Notes: generated from the sequence alone by a model not told the origin. Numbered from the stretch's first letter, positions 40,790-51,859 are shown. The stretch is DNA of 64,000 bases from Amia ocellicauda (GCF_036373705.1 NC_089852.1:32005707-32069706); one strand, 5' to 3'. Translations and numbers: made by a program.

Positions 40790-41500
40790 TGGAAACCCAC
40801 AAAACTGGCAGAAACCTGTGGGCTGTGGGCGATAGGTGTGTGCCCATCAATATGAATGTGCAGAATGTTCTGAGGGCATCACATGGACCAGAGTGACCTT
40901 TCAGGAGAAGATCCATTATAAGATGTTCTTTGAACAGTGCATTTAAGGCATAAAAAAGAAACATACAGGCATAACACAATAATGACTACAGTTATCAATC
41001 CATGCAGAAGAATCATACCCAGGTGTCAGCAAGCCATTCCCAGGGGGTTCCCCCTCATGTGGACTGGTGTATCTTTGTAGTTGCTTTCCTAATGTGCTCT
41101 ATAAGATTATCAATATGTTCTGAGTTATCTGGTATGTAGGTACAGCATTCCCGTCCTATAATGGCACATGTCCCTCCCTGTGGTGTTTCTTACAGTTTCT
41201 AATATACTAGCTATTAATCTAATTTTTGTATTGCTCTGCTCATACATAGGGAATAGTATGGAGGCCCCCTTCCCCTATCTCAATCTTAAAGTGAGTAAAT
41301 TGTTCTGCATCTGGAAGGTATTTATCTTTGGTGTGGCGCATAGCTGGCACAACATACCCTATATAACAAGAACCGGTGAACTTACAGGGAAGTTCCCAAT
41401 ATTCCCACATGCTACACACCCAATAGGTCCCTTGATGCTTAGGTGCTTGTCATTTGGATGAATTTGTTATCTGTCCATGACTCAGCTATGGACAGGCAGA
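40790..41500 (-). pseudogene. Endogenous retrovirus envelope (TM subunit) remains
   Basis: On the minus strand a CX6CC motif (41168-41142), the disulphide motif of gammaretrovirus-type transmembrane envelope subunits, is followed about 150 bp later by a hydrophobic anchor (about 41015-40945). The two lie in different frames, so the gene is broken. The upstream part (about 41500-41170) is open but diverged. Its position downstream of pol (41640-42535) on the same strand fits a provirus. Confidence 0.7.
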
Positions 41501-42535
41501 TAGGTCCAAATACTGTGGTGTACACAGCCATCTTCATGCTGGATTATCTCTTAGTACCTGTAGGGGGACAAAATCTTTAATAGTTAGGGAATTGACGCTC
41601 AAAGGTCAGGAAATCCACAACTGTTGCTTTCCTAGGAATGAGAAAAGATAGAGGTTTAGTACACAGTTCTCCTGGATTATAATTTTTATCTGTCCGGTTA
41701 GTGCGCTCCACTAAGCCAAAACTCTGAGGGTGATAAGGTATATGAAATCGTTGTTATACCCCTAGCAGCAAACATGCTTCCTTCATTACTTTACTGATGA
41801 AATTAGTTTCTTGATCCGAGTCCATTTGATGGGGCACACCCCGGCGGGGTGTAACCTCAGTCATTAGGACTCATGCGGCAGTGGTGGCAGAGCAGTCTCT
41901 GCAGGGGAAGGCCTCAACCCATTTTGTGAAATTATTATTACCAGGCAATAGGACTTCCCATGGCATTTTGTCTGGGGTCCTGTAAAGTCAATTTGAATGT
42001 TTTCCCACCAGCCCCTAGGCCGTGGATGGTGCGATTAGGTGACTTTAATTAGTTTACCTGGGTTTACTTGTGCGCAGGGAATACACTGTTGACACCACTT
42101 TGCAGTGTCCCTGCCCATGCCATGCCATCACCAGTGTTCACGCTGTTGTGTTAACATGGCCTTATGACCCATGTGAGCTGGACCATGGTACTGGTCCAGG
42201 AGTGTCAACCTAATACACTGGGATGCCAATGCAAATTGTAAGTCAGGACTACGCCACAAACTGTCTGAGTACACTGCACCTCCCTTGACACACTCTTGTA
42301 ATTAATCCTCCTCACAGTCTTTCTGTAGCTGTGCGAGGTCAGTAATTTCTGGTTTTAGAATTCTCTCAAGTTTAGTAGAGCAGGGGAATCCTGCTAATGT
42401 CACATTAATGCCTGTTTCTGCTGCCTTTTTCACAGCTAGGCCTGCAAAGTGATTCCCACGGGTGCAGAGAGACTCTGATGAGCTTTCACTTTTACTACTG
42501 GTACCTTTTCTGGGAGGTGTGCTGCCTGAGCTAGG
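41501..42535 (-). pseudogene. Endogenous retrovirus pol: RNase H end and integrase
   Basis: The minus-strand frame 42530-42302 ends with an RNase H tail (TRGNHFAGLAVKKAAE). Integrase remains follow to about 41640, with a QIDFTGP-type first-Asp strand and a DSD second-Asp strand recognisable, but with stops and frameshifts. Together with the env remains this is one 5'-truncated provirus. Its right side is cut by DIRS sequence at about 42552. Confidence 0.7.
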
Positions 42536-42551
42536 GCTATAACAATAGGTT

Positions 42552-42830
42552 GCATATGCAACCCCAGTTATCTGAAAAAGGAAGCACTGCCCAAGGGGGA
42601 GGGGTTTCTGCGCACTGCCGTAGGAACCTGATCGAAACGTCACTCTATCAAAGCTGCCATTGGCCCCTGCACGCGTCACTCAGAATAGGTCCCTTCCCAC
42701 ATCCTGTTCCATAAAACGTGATGTCAGTGCAGGTTCGTCCTCTTTTGCGGGGAGCCAGGACTCCCGCGTGACCTTGTAAGCCTTGGGCAGTGCTTCCTTG
42801 TTCAGATAACCAGGGTTACTGTATAACCAA
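42552..42830. mobile_element. DIRS-type terminal region with 37-bp inverted repeats
   Basis: AACCCCAGTTATCTG then AAGGAAGCACTGCCCAAGG at the left is repeated inverted as CCTTGGGCAGTGCTTCCTTG then CAGATAACCAGGGTT at the right. The ~190 bp between closely matches 720-860 of the first DIRS element. This arrangement fits a DIRS terminal repeat beside its internal complementary region, or a small derivative. Confidence 0.6.
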
Positions 42831-43884
42831 GCTGTTGCAAGGGAGGAGGCAGCGAGCTGATAAGGGAGCCTGCCCCGAGGTGTACCGCTAGGAGCCTCGC
42901 CCAGGAGCGAGGACCGTAGTCATGCTCTTCCCGTGAACTGTCTAGAATCAACATACACAAGGTGGGGCTACAGAGGTCAACTCTTACACCCTCCACTCAC
43001 AATAGCAAGGCCGGCTGCTCTACTAGTGCAGCTAGGAGCAAGGTCTAATCAACTTGCACAATATCTGGCGCGGGCAATCAAGCAACTTGTGCAGCCTCCG
43101 TGAATTATCATGGCAGTGGACCCCTGATCCAATAGGAGCGGGGCCACAGACTCAATGAAAAAACAGAATACATAGCTGGCTAGTCAACAGAGTAGCCGAG
43201 CTGAACAACAATATACAATATGTACATATCGCGTGACAGCAAGACCTTCATGCTGTCAGCGCACAGCACCGGAGCATCCAACTCAACTGAATAGTACAGA
43301 GTGGAAGATCTCTATTGTGCTGACAATTAGATTTCGTACAAACGAACTATACATCACTGGGTGCAGGAGCCTGCTCATGCACCACACGTGGGACATCAAA
43401 GCGCTGGCCGCTTGCTCCACTAGCACAGCTTGACCATGTCATGACAACGTACTATGTACATCACGGGGCACAGGAGAAACTCAAGTGCCCCCCACTGGAG
43501 GACAACAGCAGTGGTCCCCTCGCTCCATGGCGTACATTTAGAAACTACACAGCCAGAAAATGAGACCCAGGAGGCTCACCATCAATCCGGACATGACATG
43601 CAGAGATGGCCACCAGATATACTTTGAGCATGGACGGGGACTTGCCCTGGTCCAACAGTTCCTGTACAAATTGCAATATGACGCCAATAGGGCAATGAAC
43701 TGGGTCTTGACCGCCAGGTGACATCAGGTGCTAAATGTCTGCCAGTGATAGGAATACTGCGACCTCGTAGAGGGAGCTCTCGCCGACTGAATAGTGCCTA
43801 CTACCGTGTCTGACAGACCCTAGGCAATCAGTCGCTCCTGCTCAGGGGCCAGGCCTCACTGTAACATCTCCTTCCTGGCACGAA
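42831..43884 (-). pseudogene. DIRS internal remains with recombinase N-terminus
   Basis: 42832-42886 matches 10078-10142. On the minus strand, about 43690-43560 reads FVQELLDQGKSPSMLKVYLV then AISACHVRIDGE, the N-terminal domain of a DIRS tyrosine recombinase; the same region is at 14110 in decayed form. The catalytic part is missing. 42890-43550 has no clear coding frame. Confidence 0.6.
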
Positions 43885-43965
43885 AAGCAATTAAGTCCAC
43901 AACAGACTTTTAACAAACAGATGTGGGCTATCTATCCACTATGTGGTCCTTTTATCATAGAGAAG
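43885..43965. repeat. Third partial copy of the 7.1/25 kb repeat end
   Basis: AAGCAATTAAGTCCACAACA and TGTGGGCTATCTAT match about 7763-7845. It sits directly after the DIRS remains, hinting that this repeat is DIRS-linked. 43966-44120 holds nothing recognised. Confidence 0.5.
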
Positions 43966-44123
43966 AATTTCTTACAAATGTACCTTGTTGACTTTTGCTA
44001 GCCTGATCAATCAAATTTGCTCAATTTGTACATGCTATTATTTCTAATGCTAGTATTAATATAAAACATTATATAGTTACTACAAAACACTTTCTTCAAC
44101 TTTCCAATACAGGTTCTTCAATA

Positions 44124-44124
<1 letters not shown>

Positions 44125-44196
<72 letters not shown>

Positions 44197-44317
44197 TGTT
44201 TCAAAGGCAGACAACCTTGTCCAGGGCAACTTACAAAATATAAGAGCAATACAATGTGCAATAATACAGTGCAATTCAAAGCATAATATATTTTACAAAT
44301 TCCAATTTACACAAGTA
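44125..44317 (-). mobile_element. L2-type 3' end with long (ATT)n
   Basis: About 72 bp of ATT repeats (44125-44196), then AGGCAGACAACCTTGTCCAG then GGCAACTTAC, the reverse of the L2/SINE tail, and similarity to 28860-28950 up to 44317. Confidence 0.75.
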
Positions 44318-44548
44318 GTAGGAATGTGACTTTCCCACGAAGTGACAGCCGGATGTCCCGCCTCCCGGTACCCATGGACCGGAAGTCCCACCTTACCCCC
44401 GATTGCCCTTTGAACCGGAACCTCTCCTTCCCTGGTTGTAGGGCCCACAGCCACACAGACATCTTGGTAAGGAACAAGATTATCTTGACAACAGGTCACC
44501 ACTACCCCACCCTGTTGGTGTGGGGGTGTAATGTTTAAGAGGTTAAAC

Positions 44549-44549
<1 letters not shown>

Positions 44550-44600
<51 letters not shown>

Positions 44601-44815
44601 TATTATTATTTTAGGTTATATGTTTTATGATTAGGTTTGGGATGATACAGTGTTAGCAAAATACAATAAATTAAAATAGAATAAGGGGGTGTAATGTTTA
44701 AGAGCCTTCCTTGTAGCGATATCGATAACCTAACCTTATGATTAGGTTTGGGATGATACAGTAATACAAATGATACAAATAAATTAAAATAGAAGAAAAA
44801 GAAAGGTAAAGACAT
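44550..44815. repeat. (ATT)n and an imperfect tandem duplication
   Basis: ATT repeats at 44550-44611 are followed by two copies of TTATGATTAGGTTTGGGATG..ATACAG about 115 bp apart (44622 and 44737). GGGGGTGTAATGTTTAAGAG occurs at 44522 and 44685. A local duplication of unknown origin. The GC-richer stretch 44318-44520 shows no known gene. Confidence 0.7.
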
Positions 44816-44858
44816 TCAAAAATGAGACTCGGAGTAAAATATGCATCAATGTCAGTCT

Positions 44859-45361
44859 TTTATTTTGACAGCTCTAAACATGGCAACAAGGTATCAGGTC
44901 AGAAGTAGACAGTGAGATTAGATACTGACACGGGTGACCAATGATCTCCCATCCCCAACACCTACAGCACCCAGGAAGAAACAGCTGAACTGTACTGGAC
45001 TAGCAACTCCCTCTACTTGTTTATTGGTAAGGGCTGTGGCACAGATCACAGCTATTCTGTCTAGCACAGTGTAGAAATTGGGTTTGGTCATGAAAGGGAT
45101 AGTATTCTCAAAAGAACTCTGCAGAACTTTTTGGACAGTGGTAAAAGCAGATTCACCAGGTGGTGACTCTTTATACAGCATTCTCTTGAGCACATTGGGG
45201 TGGGCCTCCACTAATTTCTCAACTACTGATTTCACATTAGAATCACCAGTTTCATACAAATCACCAATCTTGTGAGCTATTAGAGTCAGGATGACATTTT
45301 CAATCAGAGATTCCTCAAACATACGTAAATGTAAGCCCATGGCACCATGGGGATTCTTTCT
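44859..45361 (-). CDS. Unrecognised terminal exon, 147 residues, with acceptor and polyA signal
   Basis: On the minus strand a good acceptor (TATATTTTTCAG|AG) ends at 45362. An open frame follows from RKNPHGAMGLHLRMFEESLI to a stop at 44918, and AATAAA lies 55 bp further on (44864-44859). The protein looks helical, with LIENVILTLIAHKIGDLYE, VVEKLVEAHPNVLKRML and FYTVLDRIAVICATALTNK. It has no transposase, RT, zinc finger or membrane signature that I know. The first ATG in the frame is M8. No upstream exon was found to the right, where a Tc1 element lies within 170 bp. It may be the last exon of a host gene, an exon carried by an unidentified element, or a relic. The function is unknown. Confidence 0.45.
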
Positions 45362-45530
45362 CTGAAAAATATAGGGATGAAAATGCAACGTCTTATTGTA
45401 CAGAAATGCAGAGCATACACAAACAGTATTTTATTTATGTTTGTAAAATACATGGTAATGTAACCCAGTACTAATTACCTGGGTGCTAGAATTGGATCAT
45501 TCAAAGTCTGAGATCACTAATATATTCAAA

Positions 45531-46440
45531 TACATATAAAATGATCAGCCATAACATTATGACCACTGACAGGTGAAGTGAATAACACTGATCATCTCGT
45601 TATCATGGCACCTGTCAGTGGGTGGGATATATTAGGCAGCAAGTGAACATTTTGTCCTCAAAGTTGATGTCTTAGAAGCATGAAAAATGGGCAAGCGTAA
45701 GGATCTGAGCGATTTTGACAAGGGCCAAATTGTGATGGCTAGATGACTGGGTCAGAGCTTCTCCAAAACTGCAGCTCTTGTGGGGTGTTCCCAGTCTGCA
45801 GTGGTCAGTACCTATCAAAAGTGTTCCAAAGAAGGAAAAGCGGTGAACCGGTGACAGGGTCATGGGCGGCCAAGGCACACTGATGCACGTGGGGAGCAAA
45901 GGCTGGCCCGTGTGGTCCGATCCAACAGACAAGCTACTGTAGCTCAAATTGCTGAAAAAGTTAATGCTGGTTCTAATAGAAAGGTGTCAGAACACACAGT
46001 GCATTGCAGTTTGTTGCTTATGGGTCTGCATAGCCACAGACCAGTCAGAGTGCCCATGCTGACCCCTGTCCACTGCTGAAAGCGCCTACAATGGGCATGT
46101 GAGCATCAGAACTGGACCACGGAGCAATGGAAGAAGGTGGCCTGGTCTGATGAATCACGAGTTCAAGGTGTTGACTTGGCCTTCAAATTCCCCAGATCTC
46201 AATCCAATCGAGCATCTGTGGGATGTGCTGATCAAACAAGTCCGATCCATGGAGACCCTACCTCGCAACTTCCAGGACTTAAAGGATCTGCTGCTAACGT
46301 CTTGGTGCCAGATACCAAAGCACACCTACAGAGGTCTAGTGGAGTACATGCCTCAACAGGTCAGGGCTGTTTTGGTGGCAAAAGGGGGACCTACACAATA
46401 TTAGGCAGGTGGTCATAATGTTATGGCTGATCGGTGTATA
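45531..46440 (+). mobile_element. Tc1 transposon with deleted core
   Basis: Right terminal repeat GGTGGTCATAATGTTATGGC then TGATCGGTGTATA; left end GATCAGCCATAACATTATGA then CCACTG, slightly decayed. Length is about 910 bp against about 1.3 kb expected. Confidence 0.85.
45687..46404 (+). pseudogene. Tc1-type transposase with internal deletion
   Basis: It starts MGKRKDLSDFDKGQIVMAR followed at once by TGA. Further stops and a frameshift follow. The DNA-binding part and the first catalytic Asp (WSDES) are recognisable. The region with the second Asp is deleted, and the frame resumes at SPDLNPIEHLWD to KGGPTQY (stop 46404). It cannot encode an active enzyme. Confidence 0.88.
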
Positions 46441-46603
46441 TTTCCAATCAAAGGCTTTTATTACGAGCAGCTGCAAGGAAGAGATTCAAGAGGCAATCTC
46501 AAGAACAGTCTTAGAGAAGTTACAAACTACAGGCACTTTTATGCAGACCAGACAGGAGAGAAAGATAACAGGTTCCACATGTCTTGTCCCGTGATGAGTG
46601 TAA

Positions 46604-47877
46604 TGCCTCGGTTCCACTGGCTTAAGCGTCATGTCATGCCATGCCGTGCCGGACGCGTCCGTCCTCAGACGCATCCCAGAGCTTTTTTTGCAAAACTAGG
46701 CCGCTGTGAATCCGTCCCTCTTATGGGAGGAGCAGCGACTGTGGGTTTGGTTTGTTTCATTTTAAAAACAGAGACAGAGATCAACACTACAAGCGATACA
46801 GCTTGACGTGGAGAGGACTTTTGTGTCTGTTTTATTCTTTGTGCTTTACATGATTGTAAACAGCATAATAAATACACGTTTCTGTTCAGAGATATTAGGA
46901 AGAGCTAAACGTGTAGAGACAACATTATATTCAGACAAGCACATCCTCATAAGAATACGTTTCCATGTGCAACAATAAAATAAATAGAAAATATGTGTTA
47001 TTATTATTATCGTCATCATTTGTGCTAGTATATATGTATTTTAAACGGCATACTGTGACTCCCTTAATTTATTACTCTTACTACAGATTTGTAACTGCAA
47101 ACAATACTTTTTGCCGTATTATCTATAATTTACTTATCAGACTTCCTTAACCAGCGCAAGTTACAGTTGAAACAAAATACACACATTTAACGATTAATAA
47201 TCCAGCTACAATATAGCAGGTTATAATTGAACTAAAGTGTGCTTATCTCAATCATGGCGTTTATGGACGCGTTTATTAAACCAGTCCTTAATGTTTTAGA
47301 GGAAACCCAGATCTGCTGTATTTATTTATTCATTAATTTAACTTGTAAATGGGCACGTTAACTGAATCGTGTTCGCCTTCACACTGACTGTCTCTGCGGA
47401 TTGTCCTGCACACATTCACAAAACACAGCCTGAAACACCGGCCAGTTATTCATGAAAAATAAGAATATCGGCTGCTACGATCCGATTATCCTTCAGTTTA
47501 TTTTAACTAGTCAGGCACTGCACCGGTCCTGTGAAATCAACGTTTTTAATGCACTCGGATATTAAGTGTAAGCAGTCATTGTTTCTGTACATGGATTTCA
47601 CTCCATGCTGCTAATAAAACTGTAATTTCTTCATGATCGCACACGGCATTTGAGATTATATCTTCCGACACAATGTATCTGATCTCTTCCCTGTACAAGT
47701 CAAACACACACCTCCGCTGCTGACAGCGAATCGTGTCCTCAGTGGGCGGGACGGACGCTTAAGAACACGTCTAGCACCAGCAAGTTAACTGTCCACAAAA
47801 CACGGACGCGTCCAGACGCTTAGCCAGTGGAAACTCCCGTTTAAGCGTCCGATGCGTCCGCCAGTGGAAACGGGGCA
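46604..47877. mobile_element. PIF/Harbinger-type nonautonomous element
   Basis: Ends TGCCTCGGTTCCACTGGC and, inverted from the right, TGCCCCGTTTCCACTGGC, with TAA on both sides (46601-46603 and 47878-47880). The subterminal GACGCGTCCG and TTAAGCGTC words are also inverted. A 3-bp TWA duplication and such ends are typical of PIF/Harbinger. No transposase frame was recognised in the ~1.27 kb. Confidence 0.8.
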
Positions 47878-47880
47878 TAA

Positions 47881-48239
47881 GTTCAGTTTCTGCCTGACAA
47901 CTGCTCAGGAAGATCCATATATAGTCAAACCGGGGAGAATTAAGGCATACGTAATGTTTAATATAAGGGGGGTTTGTACGATGTATCAAGCCCAAATTAC
48001 TGGTGAAAACTGGTTTTTATCAGATCCTGTTCTTCTAGGTATCAGGGTTGAACTATAGCACAGTACCGTAGCACAGTGAGACAGTGACCTTGTTTACAGA
48101 GACACACAGGGAAAGAAATGCAGTTCTTCAAGGTCATGAAAAATAACTATATACAAAACACATGTACTTGTGGATAAAATAAAGCTTATTTTGCTGACAA
48201 TATGAATAATTTTACATTCTAGTGGAAATAATTTAGAAA
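47881..48239. other. Interval with no recognised feature
   Basis: Small open frames only, none resembling a known protein. Confidence 0.4.
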
Positions 48240-48581
48240 TTGAAGTGTACTTTATTACAACTGATGAGATGAAACACACAGCTGATTTGAAAACTGTATG
48301 TTTATTTTACCATCTGACACAATTAGACCATTCCCTCCTCAGCACAGTGGAAGGCTCTGTGGAATGTGTGTTTGTGCTATGAGTTCTAGGACAAACCCAG
48401 AGTGGCTTAATGGACATCATATCAGGATTCTGAGATGGGAAATTGACCAGTGAAGTGAAGTCTTACAGACACGATAGAGTGTTTCGGTACATTATTGTTC
48501 TGGTTTAGATGTGAATATAATCAAGCCGTACAGCAGTGAGCAAAACTGAATATATACAGGTGTAAATCCCATACTCAAATC
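48240..48581. repeat. Conserved OR downstream block, copy 3
   Basis: Close match to 4560-4920, including CATTCCCTCCTCAGCACAGT and GTGAATATAATCAAGC. In gene direction it lies beyond OR4 (50324). Confidence 0.6.
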
Positions 48582-48935
48582 CAGTGTTGGCAGTAGCGTC
48601 CGTTACTAATTTAACTACATTTCTCAGTAGCATGGTGGTAGTGTCGCTGTTTTCTGAATCAAATAGCTTTTCAGTAGCAAAGCTCTTTTATTGATCAAGT
48701 AGTGCGGTAGCGTCCACACAAGCTACATTTTCCCAAGCATTTCTGAACCTCAAGCTCAAGGCTGAAATACAAGTGCTAAGGATCAGTAAGTGATGCCACC
48801 GCCATACACGGACCTGTATGTGGAGCAGACAGAAGCACTTCCGTATGACGGTGACATCATGTACCAATCCTTGTGCTGATGCCTGCGAGTATGTCCTGCT
48901 GCAGACCCAGGGACATTGGAATGTGGGAGGAGCAA
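48582..48935 (+). mobile_element. hAT-like 5' end
   Basis: CAGTGTTGGCAGTAGCGTCC then GTTACTAATTTAACTACATT resembles the start of a widespread hAT group (CAGTGTTGGGxAGTAAC). No right end or transposase seen. Confidence 0.5.
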
Positions 48936-48938
48936 CTG

Positions 48939-49083
48939 TCAATCATTTAGTATGCAGTCAATCACTTTAGCGGAAATGCTTGTCAATCATATTATATGCA
49001 GCCAATCATCTGCAGAAGATACTTGTCAGTAATTTTGATGCAAGAAGAGACTTGTCAGTCATTTTGTATGCGGCCAATCGCCT
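48939..49083. repeat. Minisatellite of about 3.5 diverged units
   Basis: Units of about 30-45 bp with the core CTTGTCAATCAT..T.TATGCAGCCAATC; the third unit lacks the CCAATC end. The CCAAT-like word recurs in three units. Confidence 0.7.
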
Positions 49084-50280
49084 TTCTCATTTATAAAATA
49101 AGGTGGGAGAAAAAAACGAAGAGGAGGGAGGAAACAAATACGTGATGGTGTGTTTCTTTCTGAGAACTGGCATTAATGTTAGTAAATAGTAAATGGATAG
49201 CGAGTAGTTTTGAGGTCGTTCATCGGGAGACCCAACTGCATATAAAGCAGCATGTTCCAGAATTTATACAATTAGACAGGTTTGATAACTTGTATATTAA
49301 TTTTACAATCATTCGCTACATTAACTTTTTTTAAACAATGGAAGTTAGCTTTACGCATGTTATTTTTCTAATTGGACGGGTTTTATAACTTGTATGAGCA
49401 CGGTGCATTGCTCAGTTAATATAAACAATAACTAATGTAAATATAGAAAAGTGTTAGCAAACTATAAACCCAGATGGCCAATGTTATTACAGGAATAAAA
49501 GGACTGATTTCACATTTATGAAAAACATCATGCTTTTATTAGCTGAACATTAAACTGTTACTTACAGTTCATACAATACAGCATGCGTGTGCATTTGTGT
49601 GTGTCAAGGTAACACTATCACAGGTCTGTGAGCAACATGCAGATGATGAACAGCTGTCATCTGTCACAACACTCAAGAAGGAACATTTCCATATCTTCTA
49701 TTTTCTCAAATTTAGTAGACTTATCACTGTTGCAACAATGAATTTGACCAGAAGTGTATATCATATCCTATATTAACCAGAAGGTTTTATTTTATTTGTA
49801 ATAGAAAATTAGCCTATAACATACTATGTAATGAGGTACATTTGCATGATGCCTGTGACTTTGCTGCAGGGGAATAAAAACACACGAGATTGAGGTTACT
49901 TGATGGAAAGATGGCAGAGGGTGAGGACATGTTTTTTTTTTTGCCATGTTGTTGCTGTTTGGAGCAGGTCTTTATTCTTTTGTTACTGTGGTTTGAGCTG
50001 AGTTACTGAGTTTTGAGTTAACTTACAGTTTGTCCTGCAAAAGTGCCCAAGTCCAAATTGAGCATACCCATGCAAACACAGGTGCGTACGCACACACATA
50101 CAAATGAAGATACACACACTCTTGACACCTGGTTTTGTTATTATGTGGAGCACATGTTTTTTTGTTTGTTTGTTTGCAGCTTATTGTTTAATAAACAATT
50201 GAACTGAACAATTTTACCTGCCTAAATCTGATTGCAAATATATATATGAAATCATATACCATACCAAACATACCAAATAA
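49084..50280. other. Intergenic interval with short simple repeats
   Basis: AT-rich; includes a CA-rich stretch (about 50085-50115) and (TTTG)n at 50158-50175. No gene or named repeat recognised. Confidence 0.5.
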
Positions 50281-50323
50281 TTTATTGTTTACAAATTCAG
50301 ATTTTACTAATATTGTATGTCCC

Positions 50324-51256
50324 TTACTTCAGACTATGCACTTCTCTGCTGCACACCCTCATAACTCTCCTGCGAATCTGATTCAGTTTCAAGCCATATA
50401 TGAGGGGATTTAAAAGGGGAGGGATGAGTAGAAATTCCACTGCCAGGAAATTGCGAAGAGCCTGTGGGATGTTCCTTGAACCATATCGACTGTACATTAT
50501 ATCAAAGACCACAGTAATTGTAAAGTTGATTAAACATATTACATGGGGCAAACAGGTCTGCATGAATTTACTAATCTCTTCACTAGACTTTACACAAGCC
50601 TTAACAATGTGGATATAAGAATATACAATAAAAAGTGCTTGAGAAACATGTATAAGTATTACAATGTAACTATAGACATTGTTAATAGTTGTGTCTACAC
50701 AAGACAGCTTTACAATTGACCAGTTTTCACAGTACAGTTTATCAATGTGAGATCCACACAGTGGGAGTCTGTTAGTTAAAAATAGCGCAAATGTTGTTTC
50801 ACAGAAAGGAAGAATCCAAGAAATCAACAGAAACTTGCTGATAGTTCGAGCTGTCATAATAGAATGATATTGTAAAGGTTTGCATATTGCCACATACCTG
50901 TCATAAGCCATTATTATCAAAATGGTAAATTCACACAGAACAGATGTGTAGATCACATTTGCTTGAGTCAAGCATCCAGAGTATGAGATCTGATGAGAGT
51001 CAGAGAGGAAGTCAGCCAGGAGTTTAGGATACAGACCAGCAGTTCCATACAGTCCATTGACACACAGGTTACAGAGGAAGATGTACATAGGCTCATGGAG
51101 GGTTTTCTCAATAATGATTGTAATGATCAGTGTCATATTGAACAGACATATCAAAAGATAAGCCAAAAGAGTAAAAGCAAAAAATATGTATTTATGAGAT
51201 GCCGTCTCGTTTAATCCATGGAGTGTGAAGAGTGTAACGCTGGACGAGTTCTGCAT
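50324..51256 (-). CDS. Olfactory receptor 4, delta-like fish family
   Basis: A 310-residue odorant receptor starting at MQNSSS. The N-terminus closely matches OR3 and OR1 (TLFTLHGLNETASHKYIFFA). Landmarks: NMTL in TM1, HEPMYIFLCNLCVNGLYG, MAYDRYVAICKPLQYH, LPLCGSHIDKLYCENWSI and LNPLIYGLKLNQIRRRV. No stop or frameshift. AATAAA lies about 40 bp beyond the stop (50281-50286, minus strand). Expected role: ciliary odorant receptor coupled to Golf; ligand unknown. Confidence 0.95.
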   Translation of the reverse strand: MQNSSSVTLFTLHGLNETASHKYIFFAFTLLAYLLICLFNMTLIITIIIEKTLHEPMYIFLCNLCVNGLYGTAGLYPKLLADFLSDSHQISYSGCLTQANVIYTSVLCEFTILIIMAYDRYVAICKPLQYHSIMTARTISKFLLISWILPFCETTFALFLTNRLPLCGSHIDKLYCENWSIVKLSCVDTTINNVYSYIVILIHVSQALFIVYSYIHIVKACVKSSEEISKFMQTCLPHVICLINFTITVVFDIMYSRYGSRNIPQALRNFLAVEFLLIPPLLNPLIYGLKLNQIRRRVMRVCSREVHSLK

Positions 51257-51297
51257 TGCAGTAAGGGATGTTCCAGGAATATATAAATAAACCTGTA

Positions 51298-51660
51298 CCT
51301 AAAGAAGCAAAGAGTACCAAGGAGTCCCTTCATACATAAGTAGAAGATCAATTAAGTGCAAATACAATAACAATAATACGGTTGCAATATAACAAGCACT
51401 GCAATGAACCATAATGTTTGAATTCATTCTGGTCTTCTGTTGTTTCTCTAGATTTTCTACTTGACTGATATGAGTGATGAAAATACATACTTGTTAATCT
51501 GTGAAAGGGTTGCTGCAGAGAGAGCATAAGTCTCTGTTCCTTAGTCTGCACTTCAGTGTTACGCTTTATATATAGAGCTCCTTCAGGAGGGAGGCTACTG
51601 AGATTTGCAGCCTGAAAACAGACCTTTGAGACTGTGGCTCTGTAATACTGGGTTAATTAG
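51298..51660 (-). promoter_or_regulatory. OR4 promoter, noncoding exon 1 and intron
   Basis: Minus strand: TAATTA (51654-51659), CTCCTGAAGGAG, TATA box TATATATAAA (51565-51574), leader exon to about 51491, donor GTATGTAT (from 51490), acceptor GCTTCTTTAG at 51299. The donor differs from the GTGAGTAT of the other copies but is still acceptable. The intron is about 192 bp. Confidence 0.7.
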
Positions 51661-51859
51661 CCAGAGTTAGAAGACATCACAAATAGAATTATTAAAACAA
51701 GCTGGGTTTTTATTTACTAGAAAGTGTGTGTATGAAATATAGGTACAGAAGTGTCAGGTTTGTGTAAGAGAAGATATGCCTTTTGAGTATTTCAAATTAT
51801 CAAAAAATGCACTGTAAATACATAGGATAGAAAAGCAACGTGCAGCTATGTAATATACA

